The notes under the pieces: generated by a model
The model's input: the letters and a program-made list of their open reading frames with translations, nothing else
What the model was told of the DNA's origin: nothing
Databases searched by the model: none
Position numbers and translations under genes: made by a program
NCBI RefSeq assembly: GCF_004801395.1
Contig: NZ_SSOA01000013.1
Location: forward strand, 1 to 64,000
DNA: 64,000 bases
Origin: Gillisella terrae
Lineage (GTDB): Bacteria > Pseudomonadota > Alphaproteobacteria > Rhizobiales > Rhizobiaceae
Reading direction: 5' to 3'
Shown: positions 1 to 10,388 of the stretch, piece after piece
Layout of the letters: each line of letters starts with the position of its first letter
How positions within the stretch are numbered: position 1 is the stretch's first letter

Positions 1-604
1 TCAAAAAACCACCTCAACCAAACCGCAAAGCCCGGTCGTCTAACTCTAAAAGCTATCCAGATGATTTCAATTGAGCGAAATCAACACTTCCTCAGAAGCG
101 CCGCCTCGTTCGGTGAGGCGGGTTCTAAGCCTACAAACAATACAAGTCAACACGCACCGTTATAAAATTATCATATTTTAGGTAAGATTATGGTTTTAAT
201 AGAGAATATAGCAAAGCCGCGCTCCAAGGTGAATTAGCGATATGCCAGAGGGCATCCTCTCACCTAAATCCATTGCGTAGCGCACAGAGGCGGAAAACCA
301 AACAAGGACACGCAAAGAAAAAGGAACACTTTGGGGAAGCTCGGTGGTGCTAGACCGGGAGGTGGGGAGTGAGGGGCAGAGCTTTCTGTCCACTCATGGC
401 GAAGTTCGTCACACTTTGACCCTGCGCTGCTGGGAACCGCGAGCTACTAGGAAAGAAAAACTACAGATAATTTTTAGCCGGATATGTGATCCATCTACGC
501 TGTTGTTGCGTATCAAAAGCCTAAGTTGTGTTTATAAGAAAGAAAAGAGCATATATTACCATGTCGCAACGCTTGACCGGTTTCGGAGATATGGCAGCGG
601 CGCA
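1..604. other. leading stretch without a supported gene
   Basis: No convincing gene is seen here. A 65-codon minus-strand frame (196-393) and the upstream extension of the gene starting at 605 both lack a ribosome binding site and family-like composition. The stretch is AT-rich around 140-220 and holds one short hairpin at 101-121. It may contain the tail of an element that begins before the window, but nothing in it can be named. Confidence 0.5.
101..121. terminator. short GC hairpin, possible terminator
   Basis: A perfect 7-bp stem (CCGCCTC / GAGGCGG) closes a 7-nt loop. No clear T-run follows on either strand, so it may be a factor-independent terminator for something left of the window or only a structured intergenic element. 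Confidence 0.3.
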
Positions 605-964
605 ATGAGCCGTTTTCGCCTTCTCGTCATTGGACGGAAAGATCTTTTTTCGCCCTCCATCAAAGATGCCTGGGAGAAAGAAGGTTTAGATCTGCTTGGG
701 CCATCCGATTTTACGGAGGCAATGGAAATGCTAAAGGTGCATGGCACAACAGATGGTGTGCTGATTGACTTGGCCGAGAGCGCCGAACACATGGTGGCAC
801 TGGTTGAATACCTCGAACCTCTTTGCATCCCTTTTTTGTTTGTTGCCCGTGAAGCCGAGCAGGTGAGCCATTATTCACCCTATGAACTGAGCGCCGAGAA
901 AGACGATATTGATACGATCTTTCTCGCCCTCATGCGACAATCCGATACTGCAACACGGCATTGA
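605..964 (+). CDS. response-regulator receiver-like small protein
   Basis: A 119-residue protein with the alternating hydrophobic strand/helix pattern of a CheY-like receiver domain: strand RLLVIG at the N-terminus, a candidate phospho-acceptor Asp55 at the end of strand 3 (VLID), and strand 4 (PFLFVA). The conserved lysine expected near the C-terminal strand is not evident, and the acidic pair after strand 1 is replaced, so it may be a degenerate or stand-alone receiver. The frame stays open upstream to 344, but the upstream part is not protein-like, and ATG at 605 starts directly before the first domain strand. No kinase or output domain is adjacent. The family assignment is an inference from the fold pattern. 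Confidence 0.55.
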   Translation: MSRFRLLVIGRKDLFSPSIKDAWEKEGLDLLGPSDFTEAMEMLKVHGTTDGVLIDLAESAEHMVALVEYLEPLCIPFLFVAREAEQVSHYSPYELSAEKDDIDTIFLALMRQSDTATRH

Positions 965-1076
965 TGTATTGCGCCCTGGCCCGGAGGTTGGGCAAGGCAC
1001 CCACGCGCTCAAAGTCATGCTCGTCGTTTCGCCTCAATTAGGTGCTATTTTTTTAGCTTGAGCGAACGTTGTCTTT

Positions 1077-1352
1077 ATGGGATGGATGGAGGCAGAAACG
1101 TACTGCCGACACTTCTTGGACAGGACAAAAGGGAGAATTGATTTGCAAATCACCGCCCGGCCATGTCATCTGGGCATGTTTGACGTTCAGGACGTTCGCC
1201 GGATGCGCTTAGCGGTCACGCTGGCCCGCTCAAAAGCTACAAATGCTGGCGAGGAAGACATTGCCCGCTATATCGTCAAACTTTACAATCTTGGCCTTCG
1301 CGACGAGGACAAGCTCGCCTGCGTCACCAATATGCTGGTGCGCGCCAAGTGA
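1077..1352 (+). CDS. hypothetical small protein (91 aa or shorter)
   Basis: The C-terminal half reads as a regular helical protein (RMRLAVTLARSKATNAGEED followed by a second amphipathic helix), with codon use like neighbouring genes. The N-terminal part is less convincing and the true start may be the internal ATG at 1173. I recognise no catalytic motif, signal peptide or membrane segment. Helix-rich proteins of this size, rich in basic residues, are common in rhizobial genomes. I cannot assign a function, and expression is unproven. Confidence 0.4.
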   Translation: MGWMEAETYCRHFLDRTKGRIDLQITARPCHLGMFDVQDVRRMRLAVTLARSKATNAGEEDIARYIVKLYNLGLRDEDKLACVTNMLVRAK

Positions 1353-1508
1353 TCTTGCTGTCGTCGAACTCGTGCGCTGTTTTCAGCGCGATTGTGGTGG
1401 CAGGATGGCTTTCCTGAAAAATTAACGTGAATGCAGCGGGGCAAACGGAAACATTTGTTGTCGACCTCGGTTCTGGATGCTTGGAAGCGTCACAAAGGAA
1501 AGAACCGA

Positions 1509-1661
1509 ATGAAGCAAAACCAAGACGGACAGCACGATCCCATCGCAACACGGAAGCAGAGATACATAAGAGGTGCTTCGCAACGCCGCACAACAAAATT
1601 CTTGATCCTGTTTGCGATTATCGGCCTTCTTGTGCTTGGGCTATCTCTCGTGCCCTATTGA
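1509..1661 (+). CDS. small single-pass membrane protein (50 aa)
   Basis: Start at ATG 1509 is preceded by an AAGGAAAG ribosome binding site at normal spacing. The product has a basic, glutamine-rich N-terminus (about 28 residues with many Lys/Arg) followed by a single hydrophobic helix (FLILFAIIGLLVLGLSLV) ending two residues before the stop. This is the topology of a small cytoplasmic-side-in membrane protein. The frame remains open back to 1431 but without a ribosome site. A palindrome at 1671 lies 10 nt after the stop and could end the transcript. The function is unknown. Confidence 0.4.
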   Translation: MKQNQDGQHDPIATRKQRYIRGASQRRTTKFLILFAIIGLLVLGLSLVPY

Positions 1662-1670
1662 TCGAAGCGA

Positions 1671-1714
1671 CTGCATACTTCCTTGAATCAGAGTCGATTT
1701 AAGGAGGTATGCAG
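1671..1714. repeat. dispersed palindrome, copy 1 (CTGCATA...TATGCAG)
   Basis: An inverted repeat with a stem of about 19 bp including two G-U pairs (arms 1671-1689 and 1696-1714) and a 6-nt loop. The outer arms CTGCATACTTCCTT / AAGGAGGTATGCAG closely match a second palindrome at 47991-48040 in this window, so both look like members of one dispersed extragenic palindromic family. It lies just after the small membrane protein gene and could also act as a transcript terminator. Confidence 0.65.
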
Positions 1715-1837
1715 CAGATTTAACGGGTTAAAGCGCAGGTCTGAAAAGTCGGGCTCAAATTGCGCCCGACTGGATTGCGCCCTACTGGATTGAAAATTGT
1801 GATTTTGAGTTCGCGCAATCTGAGCTGCCGTCACTCC

Positions 1838-2107
1838 TCATGTTTGAAGCACAAGCTCACAGCGAACATCTTTCACGCCCTCGACCCCAAGGGCCAACTC
1901 GACGCTGCGGTCGATCTCTTCGGGCGTTTGAACCGCACCAAGCAAAGTAATGACCGATCCGGAGGCCGTGACCGTCACATAGGATGCGTCGATTGATCCT
2001 GCGCTGGCGAGAAGAGTTGCCACCTTTTCTTCCAGGCTTGCCTGCGTTGGATTAAGAACCTCAGATTCCGGCGGCCTTGCGTGAAACATTGCGCGTTTGT
2101 GAACCAT
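1838..2107 (-). CDS. BON-domain protein
   Basis: An 89-residue protein. Residues about 25-88 form a BON domain: an amphipathic helix (LEEKVATLLAS), then VTVTASGSVITLLGAV, a helix PEEIDRSVELALGVEGV and the closing strand DVRCELVL. BON domains bind phospholipid or occur in stress-induced envelope proteins, but no signal peptide is seen, so this copy appears cytoplasmic. The start at 2107 is chosen because AAGGAGA precedes it at ideal spacing; the open frame to 2191 has no such site. An EcfG-like promoter (GGAAC-N17-GGTT) about 230 nt upstream reads toward it, which fits the general stress regulon where BON proteins are often found. Confidence 0.75.
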   Translation of the reverse strand: MVHKRAMFHARPPESEVLNPTQASLEEKVATLLASAGSIDASYVTVTASGSVITLLGAVQTPEEIDRSVELALGVEGVKDVRCELVLQT

Positions 2108-2327
2108 ATTCGGTCTCCTTTCTGGCGGGTAGCTTTCGCAAGCTCCATCCTGGTGAAGCTCGACACTCTTTCTCCGTAACCATCCAGCCAAGCGAAGGTT
2201 CCTTCATCAGACAGACAAGAGCCGAGATGTTCTAAAGGGCCATGCATCAAATATGGCTTCCAAAGGACGTTGTCGCACTTTTAATCTGCTGCCTATGCCT
2301 GGCTTTGCCGCTCCATTTGCATGTTTC

Positions 2328-2352
2328 GGAACAAACCTCACCCTTTCAGGTT
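2328..2352 (+). promoter_or_regulatory. EcfG-like promoter toward the molybdopterin oxidoreductase
   Basis: GGAAC (2328-2332), a 16-nt spacer and GGTT (2349-2352) match the alphaproteobacterial general-stress sigma EcfG pattern GGAAC-N16/17-CGTT with one mismatch in the -10 part. It ends about 54 nt before the oxidoreductase start at 2406. It is interleaved with an equivalent site on the other strand. Confidence 0.5.
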
Positions 2353-2359
2353 TAGTTCC
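2334..2359 (-). promoter_or_regulatory. EcfG-like promoter toward the BON gene
   Basis: On the minus strand GGAAC (2359-2355), a 17-nt spacer and GGTT (2337-2334) again fit the EcfG pattern. Because the -35 of one site sits beside the -10 of the other, the region forms an imperfect palindrome (GGAACAAACCT / AGGTTTAGTTCC). The site lies about 230 nt upstream of the BON start. Confidence 0.45.
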
Positions 2360-2405
2360 CATGCTGGCTTAAGGCCTCAGGACCACTGAAACGGGAGCAC
2401 CTGCC

Positions 2406-4727
2406 ATGGCTGAATATGAAGATCAAAAACATTCCTCGACCGAGCACGACGCAGACACACCTGAATATGGCGGCGCGACCGGTGGCTGGGGTTCGTTGAA
2501 AGGGATCTTGAGCATCTATAAGAATGGAGACACGTCTGCTGATGCTCTGAGTATATTGGCCAAACAGAACAAGGCGCATGGCGTGATGTGCACGTCATGC
2601 GCCTGGGCAAAGCCCGCCGAGCCTCACGTGTTCGAATTTTGCGAGAATGGAGCGAAAGCCACCCTCTGGGAAGCCACCACCCGTAAGGTCACGCCTGACT
2701 TTTTCAACCAACATACCGTGAGCGCGTTGCGCAATTGGCATGATCACGATCTGGAAAGTGCCGGACGTCTAACCGACCCGATGCGCTACGATGCAGCGCA
2801 AGATCGCTACATCGCGGTGAGCTGGCAGGAAGCGTTCGACGACATCGGCGGTCGTTTGAAGGCACTCGATCCAAAATCTGCCGTTTTTTATGCCTCCGGC
2901 CACGCTGGCCTCGAAGCATCCTTTCTCTATGGTCTGTTTGCGCGTGCCTACGGGCATAATAACCTGCCGCAATCATCCAACATGTGCCACGAGACTACCT
3001 CGGTTAATCTCAAGACATTCATCGGCACCCCAGTGGGCACCTGTACGCTTGAAGATTTTGACCATTGTGACGCGATTTTCTTCTTCGGCCAGAATACCGG
3101 GTCGAACAGCCCAAGATTTCTGCACAATCTTAAAGCAGCGGTCGACCGTGGTTGTCGTATTGTGACGTTTAACCCCGTGCGGGAAAAAGGGCTGCTTGAA
3201 TTTGTCGACCCACAAAATCCGCTTCAGATGACCGTCGCCAAAGCCACGGCAATTTCGGAGCATTATTTTCAAGTGCGTCCGGGCGGCGATATCGCCGTCA
3301 TTGCCGGGATGATCAAATGCCTGTTTGCCGCAGAAGATAAAGCGCTCGGCACCGTTCTTGATCGACAGTTCATCGAGAACCAGACAACAGGCTATGAAGA
3401 GATGGCAGCCGCTGTCAGAGCCATGGAATGGTCTGACATCGAACTGCATTCCGGTCTCAGCCGGGAGATGATCGAGACCGCCGCTGAAGTTTACATGAGC
3501 GCCAGAAATGTGATCGGCATCTATGGCATGGGCATTACCCAGCACGTGAACGGCTGGTTGAGCCTTGGCATGCTGGTCAATCTTCTGCTGCTCGGCGGCA
3601 ATATGGGACGACTTGGGGCGGGCATATCGCCTGTGCGCGGCCACTCCAACGTTCAAGGGCAACGCACAGTTGGCATTTGCGAGCGGATAGAATCGGAAAC
3701 CGTGCCGATCGAGAAACTGGAAAGCCTGTTTGGCATCACGGTGCCACGCGAGAACGGGCGCAATGCGGTGCACGCAGCGGAGGGCATTCTGGATGGTTCC
3801 GTCAAGGCAATGATCATGCTTGGCGGCAATCTTGTGCGGGCGCTGCCGGATCGTGAGCGGATAGAGAACGCCTGGCCATCGCTGGACCTCACCGTCTACG
3901 TTGCGACCAAGCTCAACCGGTCCCATCTCACTCCAGGCAAGGTCTCCTACATCCTGCCCTGTCTTGGCCGGACCGACAAAGATATTCAAGAAGGTGGCCC
4001 GCAGGCGGTCTCCATGGAAGATTCCCTTAGTCACATCTACGGATCTGTTGGCTCTGCCGAACCGCCCAGCAGGCATCTTCGCTCAGAAGTCGCCATTATC
4101 TGTGGTCTTGCCAAGGCGACATTGCCTGAAAATCCGCAGCTGAGATGGGATGCCTGGACAGCGCATTACAGCGAAATCCGTGATCTGATCTCGAACACCT
4201 ACCCGGATAAATTCGCAGATTTCAATGAACGCCTTTTCCAGCCGGGCGGTTTCTATAAGGGCAATTCCGCCCGCGAAATGGATTGGAAGACAGAAAGTGG
4301 CAAGGCCCAATTCACGGTCCCGATGACGCTCTCCGCGCTTGGAGAAGATGCCGGACCTTCAGAGATGCAACGGGAGAAGATGACCCTCGTGACGCTGCGC
4401 TCAAATGATCAATTCAACACAACTATTTACGGTTTCGAAGACCGGCTGCGGGGTTTGCAAGGCAGCCGTGAGGTGGTTTTGATCAACCGGGAGGAAATGG
4501 CGCGGCTGGGCTTGGCGGAAGGCCAGAAAGTCAGCCTGATCAGCGCGATTCATGACGGCATTACCCGGAAAGTCTCCGATTTTGTCGTGACGGCCTTTGA
4601 TCTTCCAGACGGATGTGTTGCCGGATACTATCCCGAACTGAACGGACTGGTGCCGCTCTCCTATCATGAAAAAAACTCTCAGACACCCGCCTATAAAGGC
4701 GCTCCGGTCTATGTCTGCGCGGATTGA
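2406..4727 (+). CDS. FdhF/YdeP family molybdopterin oxidoreductase
   Basis: A 773-residue protein with the layout of the YdeP/FdhF-like branch of the DMSO-reductase superfamily: a CxxC pair at 62-65, a molybdopterin domain with the SNMCHETTSV segment (Cys194-His195 occupies the place of the Mo-ligand Sec/Cys-His of formate dehydrogenases), NTGSNSPR and GMGITQH cofactor-binding segments, and a C-terminal molydopterin-dinucleotide-binding domain (TLRSNDQFNTTIYG). The N-terminal four-cysteine Fe-S motif of true formate dehydrogenases is reduced to the CxxC. No twin-arginine signal is present, so it is cytoplasmic. A GGGAG ribosome site precedes ATG 2406. E. coli YdeP is linked to acid resistance; a stress role fits the EcfG-like promoter. 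The substrate is unknown and no electron-transfer partner is encoded nearby. Confidence 0.85.
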   Translation: MAEYEDQKHSSTEHDADTPEYGGATGGWGSLKGILSIYKNGDTSADALSILAKQNKAHGVMCTSCAWAKPAEPHVFEFCENGAKATLWEATTRKVTPDFFNQHTVSALRNWHDHDLESAGRLTDPMRYDAAQDRYIAVSWQEAFDDIGGRLKALDPKSAVFYASGHAGLEASFLYGLFARAYGHNNLPQSSNMCHETTSVNLKTFIGTPVGTCTLEDFDHCDAIFFFGQNTGSNSPRFLHNLKAAVDRGCRIVTFNPVREKGLLEFVDPQNPLQMTVAKATAISEHYFQVRPGGDIAVIAGMIKCLFAAEDKALGTVLDRQFIENQTTGYEEMAAAVRAMEWSDIELHSGLSREMIETAAEVYMSARNVIGIYGMGITQHVNGWLSLGMLVNLLLLGGNMGRLGAGISPVRGHSNVQGQRTVGICERIESETVPIEKLESLFGITVPRENGRNAVHAAEGILDGSVKAMIMLGGNLVRALPDRERIENAWPSLDLTVYVATKLNRSHLTPGKVSYILPCLGRTDKDIQEGGPQAVSMEDSLSHIYGSVGSAEPPSRHLRSEVAIICGLAKATLPENPQLRWDAWTAHYSEIRDLISNTYPDKFADFNERLFQPGGFYKGNSAREMDWKTESGKAQFTVPMTLSALGEDAGPSEMQREKMTLVTLRSNDQFNTTIYGFEDRLRGLQGSREVVLINREEMARLGLAEGQKVSLISAIHDGITRKVSDFVVTAFDLPDGCVAGYYPELNGLVPLSYHEKNSQTPAYKGAPVYVCAD

Positions 4728-5032
4728 TTTTGAGAGCAAGGCATGAAAGCAGGTGCAGACATTGGCCCCCGTCTTTCGTGCAGAATGCATTTCTCATCCC
4801 ATGAGAAAATAGGCCTGCAACAATCGCTTGGCCGTTTGATTGGGGAGCGATATCCGTGCGCGCAAGTGTGTTGATCTCACCCCACAACCAAACGGGCCAC
4901 AACCAAACGGGCAAGCGATCTCATGCCACGTTGTTCGTGCGTTTGAATGAAGCCGCGAACAACGAGCAATAGCTTTACGCAGGACTTGCGCTTGTGCTAC
5001 GGGGCACCGAAATCATATGACGAGGCCCTGCC
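4728..5032. other. intergenic stretch with short repeats
   Basis: No gene is supported here. It contains a 15-bp tandem duplication (4883-4912) and a short inverted repeat GTTGTTCG...CGAACAAC near 4931-4965 that could be a regulator site for the following gene. I see no clear terminator after the oxidoreductase stop. Confidence 0.5.
4883..4912. repeat. perfect 15-bp tandem duplication
   Basis: CACAACCAAACGGGC occurs twice head to tail (4883-4897 and 4898-4912) without a mismatch. It is non-coding and probably a recent slippage duplication. Confidence 0.85.
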
Positions 5033-5707
5033 ATGCTTCCCTGGATCCAGCTCGACAGTGCCGCCATTCCCGGCGATGGCGGTGAACTGCGCTTAAAGCA
5101 GCGTGGAGCCGAATTCTCCATCATGCTTGGCCCGATTGAATTGATGAACAGCCGCCTCAAGGGCTCAGAGGAAGCGCTCGCAACCCTCTCGTGGGAACGG
5201 ATTAAAGGACGCAGCAATCCCACCATGCTGATCGGCGGTCTTGGCATGGGCTTTACCCTGCGGGCAGCTCTTGCTTCTCTTCCTCAAGAGGCCCGCATTA
5301 CGGTTGCGGAACTGGTCCCTGCGGTGGTTGAATGGGCGCGCGGCCCCATGGCCGATATTCATCAAGGTGGTCTGGATGATCCACGGGTGGATGTTCACAT
5401 TGGTGACGTTGGCGCATTGATCCGCTCCCACACCTGCCATTATGACGCCATTCTGCTGGATGTTGACAATGGCCCGGATGGCTTAACCCGCGCCTCCAAT
5501 GACAGCCTCTATGATATGGCGGGCCTGAATGCCGCAAAAATGGCTCTGCGCCCCAAAGGCGTGCTGGCCGTGTGGTCCTCGGCACCGGATGCTGCTTTTA
5601 CCCGACGCTTGCGCCAGATTGGCTTTTCGGCGGAAGAAGTCAGCGTACGGGCCAATGGCAAGCGCGGCGGCGCGCGTCATACACTTTGGTTTGCGACCAA
5701 CACCTGA
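5033..5707 (+). CDS. spermidine synthase-like methyltransferase-fold protein
   Basis: A 224-residue protein with the aminopropyltransferase/methyltransferase Rossmann core: LIGGLGMGFTLRAAL (nucleotide-binding loop, about residues 64-78), VAELVPAVVEWARG (acidic strand-2 end), GDVGALI, and YDAILLDVDNGPDGLT (active-site strand). It resembles the short SpeE-like proteins widespread in Rhizobiales that lack the N-terminal beta domain of true spermidine synthases. The usual Asp of the polyamine gate is kept in LLDVDNGP. It is probably a cytoplasmic SAM or decarboxylated-SAM enzyme, but no polyamine gene is adjacent and the real substrate is open. The gene converges with the LacI gene 44 nt downstream. 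Confidence 0.65.
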   Translation: MLPWIQLDSAAIPGDGGELRLKQRGAEFSIMLGPIELMNSRLKGSEEALATLSWERIKGRSNPTMLIGGLGMGFTLRAALASLPQEARITVAELVPAVVEWARGPMADIHQGGLDDPRVDVHIGDVGALIRSHTCHYDAILLDVDNGPDGLTRASNDSLYDMAGLNAAKMALRPKGVLAVWSSAPDAAFTRRLRQIGFSAEEVSVRANGKRGGARHTLWFATNT

Positions 5708-5751
5708 CTCCATTCAATAAGAAGGACTCCGACATTACAAAGTCTCCTGGC

Positions 5752-6801
5752 TTAACTGCTGCGGCGATGCAAAACGGTGAAACGTGTGTCAATCGTCAGC
5801 TTGTCCTGTGATCGGTTCCCCGCCAGATTTTCGATAATCAACCGCGCAGCTTCGCAGCCAATCAAATCGCCAGAAGGGCGAATCGTCGTCAAAGGCGGAT
5901 TGCAAGCAGCGCTGAAGCTCAAATCACCAAATCCAATCACGGCCAATTGTTTCGGCACCGCAATGTGCAGCCGCTCACAGGCAAACAATGCGCCCAGCGC
6001 AATGTGATCGTTGGAGCAGAAAATGCCATCTGTCTGCGGATGCAGGCGCAACGTCTCCTGCAAAAGTGTTGAGCCAACCTCAACCGAGGCGGGGGCGGCA
6101 TGCTCAACAATCTCCACCTCCACCCCGGCGGCCCGCGCGCAAGCCACAAAGCCATCGCAGCGCATCTTGGCGCGCCGATCCTCATGCATACGCGCGCCCA
6201 GAAAAACCAGATTCCGGCGACCTTGCTTGAAAAGGTGCTCGGCGGCAGCAATCCCGACCTGATCATGATGAAAACCAACAGCAGCACCAATTTGCGGGCC
6301 GCCAAGTTCCCATATTTCAATGACCGGCACCGAGGTTCTGGCCAAAAGGCGGCGCGTCACAGCGCTGTGAGAAAGACCGGTGAGAACAATGGCCGCTGGA
6401 GCCCACGACAGGGCCATACGCACCAGATCTTCTTCCTCGCGCTCATCATATTCCGTATGGCCGAGAATGACCTGAAGCCGCTCTTTGCGCAAAGCCGCCT
6501 GCATGGCCGAGACAGTTTCCGCAAAAAAAGCGTTGCGAACCGAAGGCACGAGAATGCTCACCGCACGGGATGAGGCTGCCGCCAATCCACCCGCCATGAA
6601 ATTCGGAACATAGTTCAGCTTTTCAATAGCATAAGCGATCGATTGGCTGGCGGCAGGCGAGACGGCCTCAGGCTTGCGCAAGTAGAGAGAAACGGTCGAA
6701 GGAGACACGTCCGCCAACTGCGCAACATCGGTCATCGTCACACTTTGCATTTTGCGACGACGACGTGGGGCCTTTTCCTGCATCATTGCATCTCGCTCCA
6801 T
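5752..6801 (-). CDS. LacI-family repressor of the sulfoquinovose operon
   Basis: A 349-residue LacI/GalR regulator: N-terminal helix-turn-helix with MTDVAQLADVSPSTVSLYLR (about residues 23-42), hinge helix region, then a periplasmic-binding-protein-like effector domain (SILVPSVRN, IVLTGLS, GIFCSNDHIALGAL, PLTTIRP). It is transcribed divergently from the sulfo-ED operon, and a TAGCGCTA operator overlaps the operon promoter, so it most likely represses that operon until sulfoquinovose or a pathway intermediate binds. A related TAGCGCT box overlaps its own start, suggesting autoregulation. The exact start is uncertain: ATG 6801, 6786 and 6783 are all usable. The effector is inferred from context. 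Confidence 0.85.
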   Translation of the reverse strand: MERDAMMQEKAPRRRRKMQSVTMTDVAQLADVSPSTVSLYLRKPEAVSPAASQSIAYAIEKLNYVPNFMAGGLAAASSRAVSILVPSVRNAFFAETVSAMQAALRKERLQVILGHTEYDEREEEDLVRMALSWAPAAIVLTGLSHSAVTRRLLARTSVPVIEIWELGGPQIGAAVGFHHDQVGIAAAEHLFKQGRRNLVFLGARMHEDRRAKMRCDGFVACARAAGVEVEIVEHAAPASVEVGSTLLQETLRLHPQTDGIFCSNDHIALGALFACERLHIAVPKQLAVIGFGDLSFSAACNPPLTTIRPSGDLIGCEAARLIIENLAGNRSQDKLTIDTRFTVLHRRSS

Positions 6802-6808
6802 AGCGCTC
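6799..6808. promoter_or_regulatory. second LacI-type box over the regulator start
   Basis: TAGCGCT embedded in CATAGCGCTC has the CG-centred core typical of LacI-family operators and matches the core of the operator at 6966-6973. It overlaps the proposed start codon of the repressor gene. One half differs from the consensus, so it would be a weaker site. Confidence 0.4.
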
Positions 6809-6865
6809 CGATTTCATATTTCTGAAGCATAGGCAGTTTAAGTCTGGCCCATTGGCCTGTGATCG

Positions 6866-6885
6866 TTGCTACATCACTGTAGCAA
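6866..6885. promoter_or_regulatory. 20-bp palindrome in the divergent promoter region
   Basis: TTGCTAC-atcact-GTAGCAA is a perfect 7-bp inverted repeat with a 6-nt centre, lying midway between the divergent genes. It could be an accessory operator, or a site for another regulator, since it lacks the CG-centred LacI core. Confidence 0.4.
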
Positions 6886-6949
6886 TTAAATCAGGTCGAT
6901 AGCAAAGGATAATCACTTTGTGAATTTTGCAGAATTCTTCTTTTTCATC

Positions 6950-6979
6950 TTGCGTTCAAAAATCGTAGCGCTATGATTT
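6950..6979 (+). promoter_or_regulatory. sulfo-ED operon promoter with LacI operator
   Basis: A sigma70-like promoter TTGCGT (6950-6955), 16-nt spacer, TATGAT (6972-6977) is overlapped by a palindrome at 6960-6979 centred on TAGCGCTA with near-symmetric AAATC/GATTT flanks. CG-centred palindromes of this form are the standard operators of LacI-family regulators. Repressor bound here would cover the -10 element. Confidence 0.6.
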
Positions 6980-7025
6980 ATGCGAAGACGCCAGCATTCA
7001 CGCGTCTGCTATGGAGGATAAGGGA

Positions 7026-9382
<2,357 letters not shown>

Positions 9383-9449
9383 TCCCAACCCGTCCACCTT
9401 TGCGACTGGCCATTTTCTGGCCTGTCTCCCCCATTTTCGGAGTGGAACA

Positions 9450-10388
9450 GTGACACGCTCGACGCTGCCTATGACCAATGACATCGAAAAACCGCCCGCC
9501 TTCTGGATGCGGTGGCTGGATTTGAACGACAAGGCGCTGGCAGTGCTGCTGTTGGCTCCAACCGCGTTTCTGCTGGCACTGATCATTGTTTATCCCGTTC
9601 TCAAGCTTGGCTATACCAGCTTTTTCAATCTGTCGCTTACCTCCGGCCTGCCCGCCGAGTTTGTCGGCCTGGACAATTACCGGCTGATGATCAGCGATCC
9701 GGTGTTTTGGGAAACCACATGGAATACGGTGCTGATCACACTGATCACCGTGCCGGGCGCGCTGGTGGTGGGGCTTGCCTTGGCGCTGCTCGCCAATCTG
9801 CCATTCCGCACCCAATGGCCGGTGCGCCTGTCCTTGCTCATTCCATGGGCTTTGCCGCTGTCTTTTGCCGGTCTGATTTTCGCGTGGTTTTTCCATTCCG
9901 AATATGGTGTGGTCAATGATGTGCTCAACCGCTTCGGCTTTCAGGGCATCATCTGGTTCAATTCGCCAAGCTGGGCCTTTGCCGCCATCTGTCTGACAAT
10001 CATCTGGAAGACATCCTCTTTCATGGCGTTGATTATTCTGGCGGGCTTACAAACCATTCCGCGCTCGCTTTATGAAGCAGCTGATGTGGACGGCGCTGGC
10101 CGCATTCGCCAGTTTTGGGAAATTACCCTGCCGCTACTCAAGCCATCCATTGCCGTGGGCCTGATTTTCAGAACCATCACCTCGCTGCAAACCTTTGACA
10201 TTCCTTACATGATGACCGGCGGTGGGCCGGGCACCTCCACCCAGACACTGGCCATGTATATTCACCAGAACACCGTGTCCTTCCTCGATCTCGGTTATGG
10301 CTCGGCGCTGGCGGTGGTGATGTTTGCCCTATCCATGTGTGTCACTGCCGTTTACCTGCGCGTTATCCGCACCAAGGAGCAGAACTGA
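9450..10388 (+). CDS. ABC importer permease, MalF/UgpA type
   Basis: A 312-residue inner-membrane permease with six predicted membrane helices. It has the binding-protein-dependent EAA loop ALYEAADVDGAG-type segment (LYEAADVDGAGRIRQFWEIT) that docks on the ATPase. GTG 9450 is preceded by GGAG at good spacing; an ATG at 9471 is the alternative. It overlaps the next permease gene by one base (TGATG), showing translational coupling. It pairs with the following gene product to form the channel of the predicted sulfoquinovose importer. Confidence 0.85.
   Translation: MTRSTLPMTNDIEKPPAFWMRWLDLNDKALAVLLLAPTAFLLALIIVYPVLKLGYTSFFNLSLTSGLPAEFVGLDNYRLMISDPVFWETTWNTVLITLITVPGALVVGLALALLANLPFRTQWPVRLSLLIPWALPLSFAGLIFAWFFHSEYGVVNDVLNRFGFQGIIWFNSPSWAFAAICLTIIWKTSSFMALIILAGLQTIPRSLYEAADVDGAGRIRQFWEITLPLLKPSIAVGLIFRTITSLQTFDIPYMMTGGGPGTSTQTLAMYIHQNTVSFLDLGYGSALAVVMFALSMCVTAVYLRVIRTKEQN

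Noticed and set aside
196..393. 65-codon minus-strand frame
   Set aside because: No ribosome site or protein-like pattern; ends near AT-rich DNA.
2973..4076. Long minus-strand open frame (367 codons) inside the molybdopterin oxidoreductase gene
   Set aside because: It is the antisense shadow of a well-supported gene, with no ribosome site and composition rich in His/Arg/Cys typical of antisense frames.
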